Shown here in pieces: positions 11,095 through 21,859 of a DNA stretch of 64,000 nucleotides. The notes beneath the pieces were generated by a model that was not told the origin of the DNA, made no database searches, and saw only the letters and a program-made list of their open reading frames with translations. The DNA is from Acarospora socialis. Lineage: Eukaryota; Ascomycota; Lecanoromycetes; Acarosporales; Acarosporaceae. The stretch covers positions 1,860,001 through 1,924,000 of the forward strand of contig JAMYGW020000002.1 in the NCBI GenBank assembly GCA_025617375.2, in the 5' to 3' direction. Position numbers and translations under genes: made by a program. The first letter of the stretch is position 1; every line of letters begins with the position of its first letter.

Positions 11095-13116
11095 CTACGA
11101 GGCTCTTTGGATGACAAACACTCCAACTTCCACACCTGTATTCGGCGCTGGTGCATCCCCATATGGTCTTGACATGACTCCATCGAGAATTTCCCGGACC
11201 AAGACGGCCGAGGTAATGTCCGTATCTTCAGGCAGCCGTTGAGCTCTCTTGAAATATTTTCCCATAACGTCTCTGATACGTAGGGTTTCCTGCTGCGCCC
11301 ACCAGTCCGTCCATACCTTCCGGTCGAGAGGGACGTCTTGCGTTCCAGAGTAGACTAGGTTGTAGGACCCTTTGAAGCTCGCCGTGGCTGGGCCACTGGT
11401 TTGCGAGACATTACCACGACTAAGTTTGCGCAGAAGAACGTTGATCTTCTTCTTCATCATCTCAAAGTCGACCATATACTCAATGGCGGCCATTTTGCCC
11501 AAAGCCAGACCCACATCCGCGGATAGCTTGTGGAGGACGACGATGCTGCGTAACAAAGGATCAAGGATGGGCCCGAGATACTCGGTCGCGAATGTGAGAG
11601 CGCCCCGCTTGGTTGGATAGATGAATAACATGCTTCCTCCATCGGAGGAAAGCTCCACCAACCGGTCGACAAGCACGGATGGTCCGGTTGCCGATGAGAG
11701 ATCCAGATATTCTTGTACCGAACTAGGCGGGATATACCGCTCCACCAGGGCGACATGGACACTCGCCGGTGGTACGATTGGGCATGGCGACGAAGGTGCC
11801 GGACTGCTCGTCAATCCTCTGCCGGTATCGTGGTGATCAATGACTGGGACTGCGCTGGCAAATACAGTCATATTGAAATAATCTTCACCGCCCTGGGCAA
11901 GATTGGGAGTGCCTGGCGGCGAGGAGGGCAAGTTCGTCAGGCTGAACCTAGAGGGTACCGCGTGGTAGACATTGATGTATGGTCTCTGATTTGGTTGTAG
12001 TTCGGCTTGGATAGCGGTTATTATGTTGTTGAAGGTCGACGCTGCCGAAGGGCTTGTATCTGAAGTCGGACATGGAAGAGCGTGGGATAGAACCCGTATA
12101 CCATAACCGGAGTTACTGGACGCAGAAATACCGGATACTGCTCTATTCAGCGAAATGATCTGATCTCCTTTCCAAGGTTCACGCTCACCTGTGATGCTGA
12201 TGGCTTGCTCTATCAGAGACTGGTCAATGGAATTCCCGTCGTCGGTCTGAGAGGGTGGCAGCTCATTGCTGTCCGTACCCTCCTCCCCATGAAGTTGTGC
12301 GCGCGCATCTGAAGGTTGGTCGCCTTCGGAAGAGCCAGGGTGCGTTGCAGTAACAATTGTGGCGCCTTGTTGGGTTGACATGGCGCGTAAAGCCGTGTCG
12401 GGGGTTAGTTTGGTGGAGTCGATTGCAGGAGTCGAAGGTTTCCAATCAAGTATGCCGCTGTCATCTGGTGGTGTAAGCATCTGTAAGGCAGCCTGATTCG
12501 GTCGTCTGTAGTCCTTGTTGCCAAATTCTGTGGATTTGTGAAAACCGAGCCCTGCAGCGTCTTCAGGTTCTGGGTATGAATGCGGAGGATATGTCGTTTC
12601 TGAAAGATGTGGTCGCGTGCAGAAGTTATCAGGATGAGGTGCGGCGATGCCTAGGGTTTGGAAAGGCGGGAGCTGGGGTTTGTGACTCGTTTTTGCGTCC
12701 GTGGATGCTCTTCTCACGAACGGCTCGGCCAGACTTTCTGATAGGTCCGAGTTTTGAAAAGCTTCGCACGAGCGCGCAATGGAGGTCCCGCTCGTCTTCG
12801 AACGTGCGTTAAGCATTTGTCTCGGTGCTGTTTTCGCCAACATGCAACGTCGGATTGATGAGCGTCCTAAGGAGCCATCCTTTCGATCCACGCTACTGTT
12901 CATCGATGACGCTCCTTGGTATCCTCGCAAATTATGCAGGCTTCTCCTCTCAACCAGGCCGGACGCCACCGTTATTGACACTGCCGTGTCCATGCCATCA
13001 CGGAGACCAAAGTTCGAGGTGGAAAAGGTCGGGTTTGCTGAATTGCTCATGCGTTCCACGTTACAACGGTAACAATTCTCCGAGCGATGGCTAAGGCTTG
13101 GAACCAGTTTCAACAC
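11095..13116 (-). CDS. conserved fungal protein of unknown function
   Basis: One 673-residue frame. The first 270 residues are Ser/Pro-rich and look disordered. From about residue 330 the sequence becomes ordered, with blocks such as GYGIRVLSHALPCP, YINVYHAVPSRFSL, VERYIPPSSVQEYLDL, DGGSMLFIYPTKRGALTF, EYLGPILDPLLR and a helical ending with WTDWWAQQETLRIRDVM and SAVLVREILDGV. This resembles uncharacterised ascomycete proteins, but I cannot attach a named domain. There are no membrane segments or signal peptide. The start is the first ATG; MSNSANPTFS about 23 residues in is an alternative. Confidence 0.65.
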   Translation of the reverse strand: MLKLVPSLSHRSENCYRCNVERMSNSANPTFSTSNFGLRDGMDTAVSITVASGLVERRSLHNLRGYQGASSMNSSVDRKDGSLGRSSIRRCMLAKTAPRQMLNARSKTSGTSIARSCEAFQNSDLSESLAEPFVRRASTDAKTSHKPQLPPFQTLGIAAPHPDNFCTRPHLSETTYPPHSYPEPEDAAGLGFHKSTEFGNKDYRRPNQAALQMLTPPDDSGILDWKPSTPAIDSTKLTPDTALRAMSTQQGATIVTATHPGSSEGDQPSDARAQLHGEEGTDSNELPPSQTDDGNSIDQSLIEQAISITGEREPWKGDQIISLNRAVSGISASSNSGYGIRVLSHALPCPTSDTSPSAASTFNNIITAIQAELQPNQRPYINVYHAVPSRFSLTNLPSSPPGTPNLAQGGEDYFNMTVFASAVPVIDHHDTGRGLTSSPAPSSPCPIVPPASVHVALVERYIPPSSVQEYLDLSSATGPSVLVDRLVELSSDGGSMLFIYPTKRGALTFATEYLGPILDPLLRSIVVLHKLSADVGLALGKMAAIEYMVDFEMMKKKINVLLRKLSRGNVSQTSGPATASFKGSYNLVYSGTQDVPLDRKVWTDWWAQQETLRIRDVMGKYFKRAQRLPEDTDITSAVLVREILDGVMSRPYGDAPAPNTGVEVGVFVIQRAS

Positions 13117-14056
13117 CTGTATGGGATGATAATACTGCTACTGAACGATGAGAGGATATTGGGAAGAGTGTTTGCGGTCGGAGGGGATCTGTTTGTGATG
13201 GAGATAATCTGGAAGGGTTCGTAAGCAGCAACGTGTAGAGTAAGGTAGTATGTGGGCAGCAGAGAGTTGAAAGTTGCCCGTTAGAGAAGCCCAGGTCAAA
13301 ACTCACAGGGGCCAGACCGGCCCATGTTAACTTACATAAGTTTGGTGAGGTAACGTTACGAGTCTATAAAGGTGGGTAGAGTAACTTTCAAATGGTGGAG
13401 CAGAGTTCATGTAACTTAACCAGATGCGAGAAAGAAGTGGCAGATCGTTACACTACCGCACCTACCGTTTTCCACATGAGTGCTAAGTCTTTGAAGGGGT
13501 TGTGCGAAGTGCATGATATTCCCCACATGGGCCTCCGTTGTCAAGATTGACTGAACGAATCTCTGTTGCTCGACAGGAATGAATTCTATCAGGGCATGAA
13601 AGTCAACGGCAGAGGATTGTCGAATGAAAAGATTCAGGATCTGAACTTCGACGCATGAAATGTAGCGAATGTATATTACACTGTTTCCCTACAGTATCTT
13701 ATGCTGGCCCTCATCATCGTACGAACACAGCCCCAATAGCTCGGTATCGGTGTTTTCACATAATCATAATCACAAACACAAGTTGCAAGGGAAAACCAGG
13801 TAAAGTCGATCAGTGGACTCATATGTCGTTCCTTAGAGGCTTTGCAACCAAGAAGCTACCGCAGAATTGGCCTGAGATCTACAAGTACAGATTTAGCCAA
13901 AAGGATATATCGAGCCACATTATTGGCAACGCTCGTCAGAGAGAGAGGAACATGCCTGTCCACGTATGAGTACGTCTTACCGTCTCCGACTATGCAACTC
14001 ACCTGACAGTTGGCAAAGTGGCACCCAATGATCGCGCAGCTGTCATGAACGAACGA
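13117..14056. other. intergenic region
   Basis: Upstream of the conserved unknown gene. Only short unsupported frames are present, the longest 104 codons at 13655-13969 with no domain signal. Confidence 0.5.
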
Positions 14057-14330
14057 CAGCGAAGAGATAGAATCTACTCGTACTCATACAGCGTTCAACT
14101 GTGGCGTTGCAGGCATTTGTTGTCCTCCATTGAGTATTCTACCTGGATAATTGATTTTGATCAGTTTACATATTGATGATATCTTAGTCAGTATATGCAC
14201 AGGTACCTAGAGTGTCCGTACCTACCTAGGTAGTTGTACTCCGTACTCTTGGTATCTTTATCTTTTGCCACCGTGTGGCGCCGTTGGCGTCTCACTGCAA
14301 TTACCCACCCTAGCCTAGGTAGTGAATAAT
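14057..14330 (+). repeat. diverged direct repeat, left copy
   Basis: This copy matches 17169-17440 in the same orientation, with shared blocks such as GTGGCGTTGCAGGCATTTGT and TTTTGATCAG/CTTTGATCAG, and a shared order of sub-blocks through GGCGTC..CTGCAATTAC. Identity by eye is about 75-80% with small indels. It lies just downstream of the DUF4246 pseudogene. Confidence 0.75.
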
Positions 14331-14702
14331 TCTGAATCAGAACCGGTACGAAGTACATGCAGGTAACCTCGGCAGCGGCGGATCAGATAAGAGGGAGCCC
14401 TAACTCTCAACTGCGCTGGACCAGTTTTAATCGTTTGTCTCTCTTCTCTGGTCATCTGAATTTCTTACCAACACTGTCACGACATATCAGCTGCTTCTAC
14501 GAGAACCAAGCTGGGCTCTTTTCCGTCTTTCGTTCCCGTTTACAAGCATGACAGGTACTAGTAATAGCCCATCTCTTCCTCGTGCCTTCGAGCCGCAGTC
14601 ATCAAATTGAACTTCTGCTGCATCATCGCTTCCGTATGTTTGCGCGCGCTTCGAATAATATGTCAGTCTAATTTACCCCACCCACGATCCAGTGAAGAAG
14701 AA

Positions 14703-16736
14703 TTACAACTCAGCTCTCTCCGCCAGAAACTCCCGTCTCATGTTATCGGCCTCGTGGAGCGAGATCGGAAAGTCTTGCACCAACTGCTCCATAAGTAAGC
14801 ATCTAGTCAATCACTGGAGAGGATGGAGATCTAGAACATCAATTATCCTGTCGAACAATTCCAGGGGCAAGCTCTTGAACACATCCACTTTCTTGCGGAG
14901 CTCTCTGGCCCACCAGTCCCGTCTTTGACAGGGAACTGTGGCCGTCGATATGATTCGCCGCCTAGGATCAACCAGATGGAGAGTCAGAAACTTGCAATGG
15001 CCTGTGCGTGATCTGTCCTGGAGATGAAGTGAATTAAACCTAATCTGAAAGGTCTTCTTCTTGTTAGCCTGGCTGATGGTGAGGTAGAGGGTTCAGTACA
15101 TTGGGGAAACAAATGACTCGATCTTGTCGGACTGTTACATCACCCAACACTTGTAACGTTGGCTCGCCATCCTTGATCCCGTATATGTCCTCTGTGTCCG
15201 AAGTGGTTTCTGCAATAGTGTTCAGATCCATGGGCTCATCGTTGGAAACCCTTTGGCGGAATGATATTGATCCTTCTTGAATGTTGTCACAATCGTAAAA
15301 GTAGAGGACAGTAGCGCAAATACGTTCATTCTGGGTTGAGTGTGACCAGTAAGACTTCCGCGCCATGGCTGAACAGGGCAGGGTCATATACCAATTGACC
15401 TTGGACATGCCACTCTTCGCCTGGGTGTTCCGGCATCTCTGGCCGCAGAAAATATACTTGAGATCTCGACAATGAATTGGACACCAGTAGTCCCGAAGTC
15501 TTTTCGTAAATCCACAGAGACTCTCTCGTGAGACTTCAGGTATTGCGGTTTTGTTCTTGCTTCTGGTGCTCGACATTCTCCAGGCTCTCGATTGGGCACA
15601 TTGCCACTTCCTCTACTTTCGACAGAGATACGGGGACTGAAGAACCTCGACGGCGTCTCGATGCTTGTGAGAGACCTATTGAACAATGGAATTGTCTCAT
15701 CAAGGAGCATTTCAACAGCGGGATAGAATCCACGATGTAGAACGGGGTGGACGTTATTGATATAACTGATGATGCTAAAAGATGGCCAGTCAGCTAAACC
15801 GTGATTGGACGAGGCAAGGTAGTAGAACAAGCGTACCGGGTTGAGGTCGTGTTTCCATCAAATTGTACTTCGAAAGGTAACCATTGATACTTCAGGGACC
15901 AAGCTTTATCGTTGGCGTAGCACCCATGGCCCCTGAGTGAGCCGTTACGTTGTCCTTCAGAATCTTGAGGCAAACCGGCAATCTGACCTTTACCGCATTG
16001 ATCTATACAGTCATGGCGGCCAACGGTACTTCCTTTTAGGCACCTTGATCTCTGAAAGGAGAAAGGGAATAGGAAAGGGTCCACAGTCCTAAGGCATCCA
16101 TGGGGCTTTGCGGACAAGCTTCCACGACCGCGCGACTCGTATTCCAAGTGGAACGCTGCCTGGGAAATATTCTCTTTCTGGGTCAATGTCACGAGATCGT
16201 CTGTCTTGAAAATACCTCGATCCAACACAGGGATGATATGGCTTTCCCCGAAATCATTTGCATACTGCTGCACCTCACATATACACTATACGACGGTTAG
16301 CAAGTTTCCATACTAGAACTGTATCCGAACATCAACTGACCCAGTCTACCATCCGTTGCGTTACACCATCCTGCGACAACGTCGTGCTCTTCCAGCCGTC
16401 AATGAAGCTTTGTTCAAAGACCCTCTGATCCCAATTTGCCGTATCCGTAATCTCACTCATTAAAGACAGCATGCGACGCTCCGGAACAGTCAATGGCTCA
16501 GCTCCTCGACCGCTGTGTTCGCTTTAGCAGTTGTGCATATCAACCCCAATGTAGTGGTGCCTGTACTCATCTTCGGATCCATCTAGAGCAGAGGCGAAAA
16601 AAGGATTGTGTGCGTGCTGGATCCAGGCGTTTTCATCATCATTGTCTTGCTGCCATCTGAGAGCCTTCCCGAAACCTGGCGCGGTGTTGTAGTCCATCTG
16701 ATTCTTCGAGTTGTGGACGGTGGATGGCCGAGGCAC
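14703..16736 (-). pseudogene. DUF4246-family gene with stop and frameshift
   Basis: Six-frame reading recovers most of a DUF4246 protein in order: APGFGKALRW near the start, ERRMLSLMSEITDTANWDQRVF, MVDW|CICEVQQYA, FLFPFSFQRSR..VGRHDCIDQCGKGQ, YQWLPFEVQFDG, IISYINNVHPVLHRGFYPAVE, IPLFNRSLTSI, RPEMPEHPGEEWHVQGQL|NERICATVLYFYD, QVLGDVTV..DRVICFPNV, TGHCKFLTLHLVDPRRRI and RRDWWARELRKK. Introns with good ends fall at 16340-16286, 15836-15775 and 15391-15331. Two lesions break it: an in-frame TAA at 16526-16524, and a one-base shift in the four-T run at 15449-15452 (minus strand) between EISSIF and LRPEMPE. The splice downstream of FPN also looks damaged. DUF4246 has no established function. Sequencing error is possible but less likely with several lesions. 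Confidence 0.8.
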
Positions 16737-17168
16737 CAGATCAGGCCAGAGCGAAAGCGAAGCTCAGCTGAGGACGACGAACTATATCCAGGAGCGTTCT
16801 TCGCCACAGAGATGTGCTCGAGCTATGGGCGAGGAACGTCGGTCAGACCTTATTTTGACCTCAAAGTAACAACCTGAAAGTCCGACGACTCTCCTTGACT
16901 TGCTGGACATAGAGAATGTTCAAAGTAGGGTCAGCTTTGAATCAGAATGCGGCACATACCAGTCCTCCTGCAATAAATGTGGGGGTAGCTCCGTAAACAT
17001 ATTTGTTTAATGATGATTGATTATCAACAGAATGAAACAATTTTATATGTAAAGAGTGTGTTTATCAATTTCACGGAAAATCAGTTGAAGAGGTCTGTCA
17101 AGAGATACTAGAAGTATGACTGTTCAAGTTTGCTTAGCATTAGTAGGCTTCATTGACTGCACTCAGGA

Positions 17169-17440
17169 CCGATAGCAAAGTGATAGAACCTACTCCTACA
17201 GCGTTGAACCGTGGCGTTGCAGGCATTTGTTGCTATTCATTGAGAATTGACTTTGATCAGAATACCTACGAGCCTTTGATGAGCGTCTTAGTTGATATAT
17301 CCACAGGTAGAGTATCTGTACGAAGTATTCCGTATGGGTAAATTATCTTTGGTAACTTTACCATATGTAAGTTAACTTTGAACATCGTGCGGCGCTATTG
17401 GCGTCCTCCTGCAATTACTTATCCTACCTTAGTGATATAC
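17169..17440 (+). repeat. diverged direct repeat, right copy
   Basis: Same-orientation partner of 14057-14330. It sits about 370-640 bases before the Hsp31-like start codon, so it may overlap that gene's distal promoter. The pair brackets the DUF4246 pseudogene at a distance of about 3.1 kb. Similarity seems to trail on weakly to about 17520. Confidence 0.75.
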
Positions 17441-17807
17441 TGTGGAAGCCTCCACAGCTCCACCTTGACCCAGAACCAGAGTCCTAACTCCCGAAACCCT
17501 TGCCGGTTCTTTAATTCCGACCGGCTCCGACGGAAGACATGGACGGAAGCATCTCCGTAACCGTGGAAAATGGAAACGAAGCTTCCTTAGCTTCTGCCTT
17601 TAAAACTGAAGGGACCTAAGGTACCTATGGTGGGGCCTTTGCCCCTCGGTGACGTCGAAGCTTTGAAATCGATGAGAACGGTCATCATGACAAAATTTTT
17701 CTCTCTTCTATATTTCCAGGTTTCCATTCCCCTTGCAATTCTTTGATCATACATCAGAACACTTCACAATCTGTACAATCCATCTAATCCCTAAATCAAC
17801 CAAGACT

Positions 17808-18642
17808 ATGTCTCAACCAAAAGTCCTCGTTGTCCTCTCCTCCCACAACAAACTAGGCAACACCGGCAAACCCACAGGCTGGTACCTGGTAATGCCCCAA
17901 CCCATCCTCCACCCTGAACCCTCAGCCTTCAACCCGGAATCGAAACTGACTGAGCTCACCAGCCCGAATTCGCCCACCCCTACAAAGAACTCGCACCGCA
18001 CGCCCAAATCACCGTCGCCTCGCCCGCCGGCGGCGAAGCGCCCCTGGACCCGAGCTCCATCGACAAGAACGACCAAGTATCCATGGACTTCCTGCACAAG
18101 CAGGAACCGCTCTTCAAGCAGACGGAGAAACTCGAGAAGTTCGTCGGCCACGCCAAGGACTTTGACGCCATCTTCTTCGTCGGCGGGCATGGGCGTGAGT
18201 CGCCCGACCCTACTCCCCTGCCCTTTCGGATGCTAACGTTTTAAAACCCAAACCAGCCATGTTCGACCTCGCGACCTCGGAAACCTCGCACGCCCTCATC
18301 CGCGACTTCTGGGAATCCAACCGCATCGTCTCCGCCGTCTGCCACGGCCCGGCCGCCCTCGCCAAAGCCAAGCTTTCCGACGGCTCCTTCCTGATCGCGG
18401 ACGCACCCGTCACGGGCTTCTCGAACGCCGAGGAGGACATGGTGCAGCTGACGGCGGCGATGCCGTTCAAGCTCGAGGACGAACTCGACGCGAAAAGCGG
18501 GGGCAAGTTCGAGAAGGCGGCGGAGCCGTGGGGGGTGAAAGTTGTGACCGCGAAGGGGGGGAGGTTGATTACGGGCCAGAATCCGGCGAGTGCGAAAGGG
18601 GTGGGGGAGGCGTTGGTGAAGGCGCTTTCGGAGAGGAAATAA
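17808..18642 (+). CDS. Hsp31/DJ-1-type glutathione-independent glyoxalase
   Basis: Three exons (17808-17888, 17963-18194, 18257-18642) give 232 residues. The protein has the DJ-1/PfpI fold signatures of the Hsp31 class: KVLVVLSSH at the N-terminus, GWYLPEFAHPY, the glycine motif VGGHGPMFDL at the second splice, and the nucleophile elbow AVCHGPAAL with its catalytic Cys followed by His. A late KVVTAKGGRLITGQNPASA block completes the class. Relatives convert methylglyoxal to D-lactate without glutathione and act as stress chaperones in the cytosol. Length matches yeast Hsp31. Splice phases are consistent, with good donors (GTAATG, GTGAGT). Confidence 0.9.
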
Positions 18643-19038
18643 GGGAGAGAATTCTTGGCTATTGTGATTCGGACGACATTCGTATGTAGAACTATACTCA
18701 GAGATGAACATGGAAGGGGAATATCTCGCACGGGGTATAAATCGTGTTGTGATATTTGCACACACTTACTTACCTATGGGGCATCTCTCACCTCTCGCCC
18801 GCCGAGCAGAGCAGTGCAAACCGACATCTAACAGCTCACGAGGTACGAGTCTCCCCAAGTTCACGCGCCTGTGTCCGGTGGAAAAGCTATTTTACTTCGT
18901 TCTCGCAATGTTGATAATTAGTGGTGGTGGTGGGATCTGAGTCACTACCGTTCCCCTCCCCTCCCCATCGGCAATCGCAAACGCCCAATCAGTCTCAGAG
19001 CACCAAGCCCCAGTCCAACGCCACGACTTGAGTGAGAA
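18643..19038. other. intergenic region, convergent 3' ends
   Basis: Between the Hsp31-like gene and the acidic-protein gene, which converge here. Contains a short GGT microsatellite near 18922. Nothing else seen. Confidence 0.5.
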
Positions 19039-20076
19039 TCAAACATAAAACCGAACCAGACAACTCCCCCTCCCCATCGCCCGCTTGACACTTCTCCATT
19101 CCTCCTCTTCCTCACCATCTCCATCTCCTTCTGTCCCAGCACTTGAGTGACCCTCTCCGTCAACTTTCACTTCACCTTCGATCTCTCCCTCTCGGTCTCC
19201 ATCGTCCTCGCTACGTTCCTCTCCTTCTATCCCGGCTTCTACGCCGTCCATCCCTTCTCCTTCTCCTTCTCCTTCAGCCTCAGCCTCCCCTTCCGCCTCA
19301 TCTTCACCTTCGACTTCATCTTCCCGTTGAGCGTCAAACCCACCCTCTCCCTCTTTCTTCCCCTCATCCATATCCACATCCACATCCGCAAACTCAAAAA
19401 CCGGGACGCCCCCACTCGAGAACAGCGCCGAGAACGACGCGGTTCTTGTCGTGTCGATATCCCGTAAGGACGAACCTGCACCCTCAACCTGAACCCGGTC
19501 TCCACTACCCAACCCCTCCAACCTCTCAACCCCCCGTTCCGGAAGCGCAAAACACATCCACCTCCCTCTCCTGGCCCCACTTCCTCCTTCCCCTCCCCCT
19601 CGCCCTCCTCCCCTTTCCCAAACCACGCTAACAAAAACCCACTTCTCCCCCTCCCCCTCACCAACCATCACGCTCCCACACCTCACCTCCCTCACCCCTC
19701 CCTCGCCCATCACCACCCTCTTCAGCAACCCCTCCCGCCCTATCTCCGGATCATGCATGCTGGGCTTCGTGTCCGTGAACGTGAGCGCTCGCATGGACGT
19801 CGTGGTGCGTGCTGGTCCTGATCCTGGTCCGGAGAGGAGAGCGGGGGTTTGCAGTCGAGCGTAGAGACCGAGAGGGAGGTTGGGTGGTTTGGGAATGGGG
19901 AGAGGGGGAGGGAAGGCGTAGGATGAGGGGTTGTTGAGGCCGAGGTGGGCTTGTAGGGCGATGCTGCTGGTTTGGACCGCGAGGAGGTGCGAGGCGGAGA
20001 TTCGGGAGGTGGAGTGGCTCTGGTGGTTGTTGGTGGAGGAGTGGTTTGGGGGTGGGCTGAGGCGTGGAGACGCCAT
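19039..20076 (-). CDS. acidic low-complexity hypothetical protein
   Basis: A 345-codon frame. The first half has ordinary composition, with segments such as SASHLLAVQTSSIALQAHLG and LPLGLYARLQTPALL, and ESRS-like W/V strands (KWVFVSVVWERG, RWMCFALPERG). The second half is an acidic Glu/Gly/Asp-rich tract of roughly 85 residues with imperfect EGE/EAE repeats. It ends WRSVKRAMGRGSCLVRFYV. No domain is recognised. The repeat tract also creates Leu/Pro/Ser-rich frames on the other strand, which I treat as shadows. The ordered first half argues for a real gene, but translation is unproven. Confidence 0.5.
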   Translation of the reverse strand: MASPRLSPPPNHSSTNNHQSHSTSRISASHLLAVQTSSIALQAHLGLNNPSSYAFPPPLPIPKPPNLPLGLYARLQTPALLSGPGSGPARTTTSMRALTFTDTKPSMHDPEIGREGLLKRVVMGEGGVREVRCGSVMVGEGEGEKWVFVSVVWERGGGRGGGEGGSGARRGRWMCFALPERGVERLEGLGSGDRVQVEGAGSSLRDIDTTRTASFSALFSSGGVPVFEFADVDVDMDEGKKEGEGGFDAQREDEVEGEDEAEGEAEAEGEGEGEGMDGVEAGIEGEERSEDDGDREGEIEGEVKVDGEGHSSAGTEGDGDGEEEEEWRSVKRAMGRGSCLVRFYV

Positions 20077-20683
20077 TTTAGTGGGATGTTTGGATGGGGA
20101 GGTGGTGAGTTGAATATGGTGGTATGGGCGAGCTGAGGATGGCGGCGTGCGTGGAGTCTGATGCGTGGTAGGTGATGTTTGGGCGGAGGTGGATGGGTAG
20201 AGGTGAGGTGTAAGGGCGTATGCTCGTCGCTGATTGAATGCGTTCGAGGTGACTGGGCTGTGGTCGTGACGCGTGTCTGCTGTGTCTGTGTTGGAGGGGC
20301 TGCTGTTCTTGCGTCGAGCTCATGTAGAGCGAGGTGAGAAGAGCTGTCTGCGTTAGACTAGAGGAGGTAGAAGTGTTTGGCAAGCTCTGAGGTGTTAACC
20401 CAATCGAAGCGCAACTGGACAAAGAAGCTTGATGCTGATTGAGTGAGATTTGAATTAGCAATGAGAGGGCTCGCTCATCACTGGGTTGGGATTAGCAGAA
20501 GGGCAGTTTCGTAAAGGACAGAAGTTTCCCTTGTCTTTGCACGTGTGATTAGACAGTTGTCGGTAGGACTGTTGTTAATTCACCATATACTGATCTTGTA
20601 ACAAGTTTCTCTTATTAACATCTATCATGACCTGCTTTTGTAACTCGTGATTAACATGACTAACCCAAATCTCCGTCTTAGAA
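20077..20683. other. intergenic region
   Basis: Between the acidic-protein gene and the epimerase 3' end. A 127-codon minus frame at 20078-20461 is Ser/His/Pro-rich with no domain. It could be an upstream leader of the acidic-protein gene. Nothing else supportable. Confidence 0.45.
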
Positions 20684-21859
20684 TCATGACATGATGCTAA
20701 AATCATACTGAGCAAATACCACCGCAGGCTCCGAATCAACCGTGTAGATCTGATACTGATCTTGACCCCACTCCGGATGATTAATGCCGCCAATCCACTG
20801 CTGCGTCTCGATGACAAGACATCCGTACTTTGGCACGTACGTCGTGCCGTTTCCATGCTGCTGGCTCTGTTTGACCGGAATGGTTCCGTTCATGCCGTTG
20901 CAGCTGTAGATTTGCAGGTTCTGCTGGTTCGTCTGGACATCGAGTCGGATGCCGGTCAGGTTCGAGTACATGGTCAAGACGGTCAGGTCCGTGGCTTCGG
21001 GGGACGAGTAGCGCGGACGGTCCAGGATGAAGGAGTTGTCGTAACCGGTGCAACCGAGACCGCAGGTATCTACAGCCGCTTGTATATCCTGTCCGATCTG
21101 CTTCGGCTTGGTGAAGTCGAGGACGGTGCCTTCGGTGACGCCAATGGTGCCATTTGGGACTAGGATAGTGTCAACCTCGACGTAACGAGACGAGTAAGGC
21201 ATCCACAGCGTGTTGTTTAAGACGGTGGGATTCGATGGGTCCACGAAAGCATCGAGATTCCAGTAGACGTGGTTGGCAAGCATGATCGGTGTTGGCTCAT
21301 CGAGCGGAATCGAGACCATTCGTGCGGTCCATCTTGGCCCGGCGGAAACGGTGTAAGTTGCGTAAGTGATGACGTTTCCTGGGAACCCCTCAAACGCCTG
21401 ATCCAACAGCATGAAGGTAATGGTGGATGTATTGAACGAAGAGACCGTCCAATTCCGTTGATCGTATCCTACATTGCCACCGTGAAGAGTGTCAAGACCC
21501 TTGTTCTCGTTCTCCGGGATATGCGAAGTCACCCCATTGACGGTGAAAGTGCCGTTCTTGATACGATTGGCATAACGGCCAACTATAGGTCCGAAGTAAG
21601 TGTGAGGGCCTTCTGTATCTTTGACGTAATCGGTGGCATTGTCATAACCTAGCACCACATCTTGCGGCTTGCCATTCTTGTCGTTGACAAGCAGGCTGGT
21701 AAGGCGCGCACCATATGAGATGAATGTTGCGTTGATTCCTGGTGCCGATATGGTGTAAGTTTTGAATGGGTCTGGCTCTGAAAATGAGCACGAGGAGTTC
21801 TGAGCAGATACGGTGAAGAAAGCGGCGGAAGCAGCGAGGAATGTGGGGAAAAACATCAT
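20684..21859 (-). CDS. secreted aldose 1-epimerase (galactose mutarotase-like)
   Basis: One exon of 391 residues. An N-terminal signal peptide (FFPTFLAASAAFFTVSAQ) predicts export. The mutarotase fold is shown by YGARLTSLLV, GPIVGRYANRIKNG, LHGGNVGYDQRNW, the catalytic His block ANHVYWNLDAF, and GYDNSFILDR. The probable catalytic Glu lies in YGCLVIETQQWIGGINHPEW near the C-terminus. Such enzymes interconvert alpha and beta anomers of aldoses; secreted fungal forms probably support extracellular sugar uptake. Many N-glycosylation sequons (NGT, NTS, NNT, NGT) fit a secreted protein. It has no clustered neighbours. Confidence 0.9.
   Translation of the reverse strand: MMFFPTFLAASAAFFTVSAQNSSCSFSEPDPFKTYTISAPGINATFISYGARLTSLLVNDKNGKPQDVVLGYDNATDYVKDTEGPHTYFGPIVGRYANRIKNGTFTVNGVTSHIPENENKGLDTLHGGNVGYDQRNWTVSSFNTSTITFMLLDQAFEGFPGNVITYATYTVSAGPRWTARMVSIPLDEPTPIMLANHVYWNLDAFVDPSNPTVLNNTLWMPYSSRYVEVDTILVPNGTIGVTEGTVLDFTKPKQIGQDIQAAVDTCGLGCTGYDNSFILDRPRYSSPEATDLTVLTMYSNLTGIRLDVQTNQQNLQIYSCNGMNGTIPVKQSQQHGNGTTYVPKYGCLVIETQQWIGGINHPEWGQDQYQIYTVDSEPAVVFAQYDFSIMS

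Noticed and set aside
19143-19631. Leu/Pro/Ser-rich plus-strand frame
   Set aside because: It mirrors the acidic repeat tract on the other strand and has no independent protein signal.
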